DNA of 9,421 nt, taken from NCBI GenBank assembly GCA_045643185.1, contig JAZUKH010000018.1, forward strand, positions 1 through 9,421, in the 5' to 3' direction. Every line of letters starts with the position of its first letter. Positions within the stretch are counted from its first letter, which is position 1. The notes under the pieces were generated by a model that was not told the DNA's origin, searched no databases, and saw only the letters and a program-made list of their open reading frames with translations. Shown here piece by piece: positions 6,411 to 9,421 of this stretch. Position numbers and translations under genes: made by a program. Origin of the DNA: RGIG464 sp045643185 (GTDB lineage Bacteria > Myxococcota_A > Bradymonadia > UBA4248).

Positions 6411-7184
6411 ATGTCCTGTTGTAAATGTCATTGCGCTGATGGTCTCGCGAAGTCCGATTGCATCGATCCCCGTACTTTGGGCATCAAAGATGTCGATCAT
6501 GTGACCGGCAAAGACCTCGCCGGCATCATCGATCACACCTATCTTAAACCGGATGCCAGCCGCGAACAGATCGAAAAACTTTGCGCCGAAGCGCGTGAAT
6601 ATCACTTCGCAAGCGTTTGCGTGAACACGACCATGGTCCATCTCGCTGCTGAACTCCTCAAAGATTCCGGCGTCAACGTTTGCGCCGTCATCGGCTTCCC
6701 TCTCGGTGCCTGCACGACGGCCTCCAAATGCTATGAAGCTCAGGAAGCGGTACGCTGCGGTGCTGTCGAAGTCGACATGGTCATCAATGTTGGCGCCCTC
6801 AAGAGCAAAGACTATGCGCTCGTCGAATATGACATCCGAAAAGTCGTCGAAAGCGTCGAAGGCACGCTCGTCAAAGTCATCATCGAAACCTGCTTCCTCA
6901 CCGACGAAGAAAAAGTCATTGCCTGCGCGCTCTCTAAAGCCGCTGGCGCTCACTTCGTCAAAACAAGCACCGGTTTCGCTAAAGTCGGTGACAAGAGCGG
7001 CGCGACCGTCGAAGATATCGCTCTGATGCGTCGCGTGGTCGGCGCCGAAGTCGGTGTCAAAGCCTCTGGCGGTATCCGTGATACCGAAACCGCGATCGCT
7101 ATGGTTAAAGCCGGCGCCACTCGTCTCGGCGTCTCCGCTGGTATCGCCATCGTGAATGGCGCAAAATCCGATTCCGATTACTAA
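6411..7184 (+). CDS. deoC: Deoxyribose-phosphate aldolase
   Basis: DeoC cleaves 2-deoxy-D-ribose 5-phosphate to acetaldehyde and D-glyceraldehyde 3-phosphate, linking deoxynucleoside breakdown to glycolysis. The 257-residue protein shows IDHTYLKPDA (40-49), VIGFPLGACTTASK (93-106), EVDMVINVGALK with Asp122, KVIIETCFLT (155-164), HFVKTSTGF with the Schiff-base Lys184, and VKASGGIRD with Lys217. These correspond to Asp102, Lys167 and Lys201 of the E. coli enzyme, so it should be active. It belongs to the shorter Bacillus-like type but carries about 30 extra N-terminal residues, starting MSCCKCHCADG with four cysteines and a histidine in six positions (3-8). That segment is not part of the aldolase barrel and looks able to bind metal. 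The gene is monocistronic between a terminator and a stem-loop; no other deo genes are present. Confidence 0.96.
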   Translation: MSCCKCHCADGLAKSDCIDPRTLGIKDVDHVTGKDLAGIIDHTYLKPDASREQIEKLCAEAREYHFASVCVNTTMVHLAAELLKDSGVNVCAVIGFPLGACTTASKCYEAQEAVRCGAVEVDMVINVGALKSKDYALVEYDIRKVVESVEGTLVKVIIETCFLTDEEKVIACALSKAAGAHFVKTSTGFAKVGDKSGATVEDIALMRRVVGAEVGVKASGGIRDTETAIAMVKAGATRLGVSAGIAIVNGAKSDSDY

Positions 7185-7497
7185 TCCGTCTCTTTCAATG
7201 AGGGAGGGGAATGTCTCCCCCTACGCGGCTATTTCGCATGTTATGCGAAATACGCCGCTACCCCTTCGCCTGGCAGGGCCTTGAACTGTGTTGATCGCTG
7301 ACTCAACCCATGATGCTCGACCTTGACGCGGCAAATGACAATCGTATAAGCCCGATTTTTCGACGCTGTGATGGCGCCCAAAACGAGGCGAATATTCACA
7401 TGGTGCGAACATCTCCTTAATTTTTTTTGGTGCAAGGGCGAATGGTTCGCCTGACCTGGTACCGGCTTGGTTAAGCCCCTCACTTCGAAGCTTGAAT
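7185..7497. other. Non-coding gap between deoC and the PLP enzyme
   Basis: These 313 bases hold a strong stem-loop just after deoC (7225-7258), a smaller stem GGGGA/TCCCC around 7207-7221, a weak GTTGA/TCAAC stem (7290-7307), an eight-T run (7421-7428) without a preceding stem, and a 6-bp hairpin GGCGAA/TTCGCC (7437-7451). Possible promoter boxes TTCACA (7395-7400) and TAATTT (7418-7423) are weak. Minus-strand frames cross it but have no usable ribosome-binding site. I recognise no known riboswitch in it. Confidence 0.45.
7225..7258. repeat. Long stem-loop after deoC
   Basis: GCGGCTATTTCGCAT (7225-7239) pairs with ATGCGAAATA (7243-7252) plus GCCGC (7254-7258). The stem has 15 base pairs with one bulged C (7253) and a GTT loop. 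No T run follows, so it is not a standard terminator. It may protect the deoC mRNA 3' end, stop transcription with help from Rho, or be a copy of a dispersed palindromic element. Confidence 0.7.
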
Positions 7498-8961
7498 ATG
7501 ATCCCACAACATCATTATGTTTCCTGCGTTGGTTGCGGCACGCGTGTACACGCTTATGATACCGCGACGTTTAGTTGTCCGAACCGCGATGATCTGCCTG
7601 AGATCAACCATGTCTTACAAAAAAAGCACATGATCACCCGCGACCTTTGGCAGCGTGCGACGATCGAAGATTCCAGGAATCCGTTCGTTCGCTACCGACA
7701 CCGTCTTTTGGGGTATCACCGAACGCTGAATTCGGGACATAGCGATATCGATTACCTCGAACGCATTCACCAGTTGGATGGCGCTTTGATGGCGATCGAC
7801 GGCCGCACGTTTAGCGAGACCCCGATGTCGGTCGAGCGCGAATTGGCCGATGCCGTGGGCCTCTCGCCCTCGCAGAATCTCTATGTCAAAGATGAAACGA
7901 ATAACGTGGCCGGTTCGCACAAAGCGCGTCACCTGTTTGGCATCTTGATGAACTTGTCAAACGACAGTCTCAAACGCCCGTTTGCAATCGCTAGCTGCGG
8001 TAATGCCGCATTGGCCGCTGCCGTCGTGTCGAAAGCGGCTGGTTGCCGTCTCGAAGTCTATATCCCGACCGATGCAGAAGCTTCCGTCGTCGAAAAATTA
8101 AAAGCCCTCGGCGCGAATTTGCACATTTGTGAACGCGTGGAAGGCGAACTAGGTGATCCGTGTTACCTCCGCTCGCTCGACGCGGTGCGCGATGGTGCCA
8201 TCCCGTTCACGTGTCAGGGACCCGATAATGGGTTGACGATCGAAGGTGGCTCGACCCTCGCTTACGAACTCTTCGACTGGTGGAAAGCAAATCGCTATGA
8301 CTGCCACCACATGTTCGTTCAGGTCGGCGGCGGCGCGCTCGCGTCCAGTTCCGCTCAGGCACTCGCCGATGTGATGCGCTTTGACCCGCTCAATACGCTG
8401 CCGCGCTTCCATACGCTTCAGACGCGTGGGGCCTTCCCGCTCGCGCGCGCTTACGACCGTATCGTGCGCCTCATCGCAGCGCGTCTCAAAGGACAGACTT
8501 TGCCCGAGCTCAACCCCTTCGTCGATGATATGGCTCCTGAAGAACGCGCGATCAAACATAGCGAAAAAGGTGTCATGGATTTGCTGACCATGGCTGATTG
8601 CATCCGCTCCGCTTGGGATTCCACTGAAGTGCAGTCCGTCATTCGTATCGCCGCAAATAAGAAAAATACTTTCATGTGGCCTTGGGAAAGCACGCCTCAC
8701 TCTGTGGCTCACGGTATCCTCGATGATGAGACTTACGACTGGTTCGCCATCGTTTCCACCATGCTTCGCACCGGTGGTATTCCCCTCATCGCTGATGAAG
8801 ATCACCTCAACAAAGCACATGACCTGGCCTATCAGTGCACCTCGATTCGTCCCTCCGCGACCGGTTCCGCAGGACTCGCTGGACTTATGCTCATGAAAGA
8901 AGCGAACGCAATTCCTGATTACGAAAACGTTCAGCTCTATTTCACCGGTATTGAACGCTAA
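7498..8961 (+). CDS. PLP-dependent fold-type II enzyme, threonine-synthase-like
   Basis: The 487-residue product belongs to the tryptophan-synthase-beta/threonine-synthase superfamily. It shows the start of a threonine-synthase-type zinc ribbon (YVSCVGCG, Cys10 and Cys13; FSCPN, Cys27), then KDETNNVAGSHKAR with the PLP-binding Lys142, SCGNAALAAA (166-175) as the substrate/ring loop, VGGGA (276-280) as the phosphate-binding glycine loop, and SATGSAGLAGL (453-463) with a Ser/Thr near the pyridine nitrogen. The fourth ribbon cysteine is replaced (CPNR). The usual threonine-synthase signature GSFKDR reads GSHKAR, so the substrate may differ from O-phosphohomoserine; threonine dehydratase-like or another amino-acid lyase activity is possible. 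The start at ATG 7498 is chosen, with a weak GAAG 7 bases upstream; an in-frame TTG at 7492 would add two residues. No amino-acid biosynthesis neighbours are visible. Confidence 0.85.
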   Translation: MIPQHHYVSCVGCGTRVHAYDTATFSCPNRDDLPEINHVLQKKHMITRDLWQRATIEDSRNPFVRYRHRLLGYHRTLNSGHSDIDYLERIHQLDGALMAIDGRTFSETPMSVERELADAVGLSPSQNLYVKDETNNVAGSHKARHLFGILMNLSNDSLKRPFAIASCGNAALAAAVVSKAAGCRLEVYIPTDAEASVVEKLKALGANLHICERVEGELGDPCYLRSLDAVRDGAIPFTCQGPDNGLTIEGGSTLAYELFDWWKANRYDCHHMFVQVGGGALASSSAQALADVMRFDPLNTLPRFHTLQTRGAFPLARAYDRIVRLIAARLKGQTLPELNPFVDDMAPEERAIKHSEKGVMDLLTMADCIRSAWDSTEVQSVIRIAANKKNTFMWPWESTPHSVAHGILDDETYDWFAIVSTMLRTGGIPLIADEDHLNKAHDLAYQCTSIRPSATGSAGLAGLMLMKEANAIPDYENVQLYFTGIER

Positions 8962-8977
8962 TACCAAATATTACTAT

Positions 8978-9047
8978 TCAGCCGGCTGACACAAAAAAAA
9001 GGCGTGGGCGGGCGGTAGAGACGTGCGGACAGCGCGTCTCACCGCCC
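8978..9047. other. Two stem-loops and an A-tract after the PLP enzyme
   Basis: A 12-base perfect palindrome (TCAGCCGGCTGA, 8978-8989) is followed by eight As (8993-9000), then a strong stem: GGGCGGT (9010-9016) with ACCGCCC (9041-9047), and inside it GAGACG (9018-9023) with CGTCTC (9035-9040), with one bulged A. On the plus strand no T run follows either stem. On the minus strand the larger stem is followed, 9 bases later, by eight Ts, so it could be a loose terminator for transcription entering from the right. The interval 9048-9150 shows nothing further that I can support. Confidence 0.5.
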
Positions 9048-9150
9048 AACTGCGCGTCGTAGGTTCAGGTCTGCTCAAAAACAAATTGCTACTGTTGGTA
9101 CAGCGCTACTTTTTTGCGAAGTAAGATGTGGATCGGTGAGATTTAACCCA

Positions 9151-9205
9151 AAAACGAAAAAATTAAAAAAAAAATGTTGACTACTTAGACCTACACGCGT
9201 ATAAG
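9151..9205 (+). promoter_or_regulatory. Strong sigma-70 promoter with an UP-like A-rich element
   Basis: TTGACT (9177-9182), a 17-base spacer and TATAAG (9200-9205) match the consensus at 5 of 6 positions each with optimal spacing. Directly upstream, 9151-9174 is almost entirely A and T, like the UP elements of highly expressed promoters. Transcription should begin near 9212. It is the best promoter in the window. Confidence 0.75.
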
Positions 9206-9211
9206 CCGCCC

Positions 9212-9421
9212 CTCGTCAACGGGAACAAAACCCGATGACACGATGAAAACCGAATAAGAGAAAGAAACGTAAAAGCAATCGAAAGATTGCAGCAGAAGTG
9301 CGAGCCAATATTATCCTGCCTTTTGAGGCAGCCGCGTAGCATGCTACGCGGCGACATGGATATTCTATTATTTCTTATCATCGGCATTTGCCGATGGATA
9401 TATACAAGATCAAACTGGAGA
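9212..9421 (+). ncRNA. Predicted structured 5' leader (five hairpins) of an off-window gene
   Basis: After the predicted start site the transcript can form a GTCAACGGG/CCCGATGAC stem (9215-9239, one A/A mismatch), GCAATC-GAAA-GATTGC (9275-9290), CTGCCT-TTTG-AGGCAG (9316-9331), an 8-bp stem with loop CATG (9332-9351, a perfect palindrome abutting the previous hairpin), and CATCGGC-ATTT-GCCGATG (9379-9396). An A-rich single-stranded stretch (9240-9274) separates the first two. GGAGA at 9417-9421 resembles a ribosome-binding site, implying a start codon a few bases past the edge. It matches no riboswitch or RNA family I know. A separate small RNA is the alternative reading. Confidence 0.45.

Noticed and set aside
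7221..7412. 63-codon minus-strand frame with AAGGAG next to its ATG
   Set aside because: The AAGGAG touches the ATG with no spacer, which is too close to work, and the peptide resembles nothing I know.
7241..7507. 88-codon minus-strand frame in the gap before the PLP enzyme
   Set aside because: It has no recognised family and no supported start, it runs into the deoC stem-loop and ends there. It is probably a chance frame.
8149..8967. 272-codon minus-strand frame opposite the PLP enzyme gene
   Set aside because: The opposite strand carries all motifs of a fold-type II PLP enzyme, while this frame shows none.
9181..9387. 68-codon minus-strand frame in the hairpin-rich right end
   Set aside because: It overlaps the promoter and hairpin region, with no domain and no clear ribosome-binding site.
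9215..9396. CRISPR-like or known riboswitch reading of the hairpin cluster
   Set aside because: The stems differ in sequence and spacing, so this is not a repeat array. The conserved cores of the c-di-GMP, cobalamin, TPP and glycine riboswitches were not found by eye.

Overview
This window looks like chromosomal DNA from a Gram-negative bacterium of moderate GC content. The likely source is the former Deltaproteobacteria, meaning Myxococcota or Bradymonadota. Three things support this: a lipoprotein with repeated NNCGACG-type cysteine-rich modules of the sort common in myxobacterial secreted proteins, an outer-membrane barrel protein resembling the deltaproteobacterial TIGR04551 family, and two proteins with lipobox signal peptides. 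The taxonomic placement is inference.

Layout. Positions 1-39 (minus strand) carry the first 13 codons of a gene that resembles an IS30-type transposase N-terminus. After a roughly 250-base non-coding stretch with an imperfect dyad at 153-207 comes a plus-strand cysteine-rich lipoprotein (294-1769). It carries an SH3-like domain and a CHAP/NlpC-like cell-wall hydrolase domain, and it ends at a strong terminator (1785-1815). The convergent minus-strand gene 1831-2718 is truB. A 338-base divergent spacer holds a good promoter candidate (2920-2948) and a perfect 10-bp inverted repeat around it. It leads into a two-gene envelope operon: an outer-membrane barrel protein (3057-5114), then a lipoprotein with a long acidic linker (5154-6251), closed by a terminator at 6275-6322.

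deoC (6411-7184, deoxyribose-phosphate aldolase with an unusual cysteine-rich N-terminus) stands alone and is followed by a large stem-loop. A 313-base non-coding gap precedes a fold-type II PLP enzyme of threonine-synthase type (7498-8961).

The right end (8962-9421) has no gene inside the window. It does hold the most striking non-coding signal here: a near-consensus sigma-70 promoter with an A-rich UP-like element, then five compact hairpins in about 185 bases, four of them with 4-base loops. A ribosome-binding-site-like GGAGA sits at the last bases of the window. I read this as the structured 5' leader of a gene that starts just beyond the edge. It matches no RNA family I can name.

The genes do not form one pathway. 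The cell-envelope genes (first lipoprotein, barrel protein plus lipoprotein) sit among housekeeping and catabolic genes (truB, deoC, PLP enzyme). I saw no CRISPR array, tRNA, rRNA or defence cassette.
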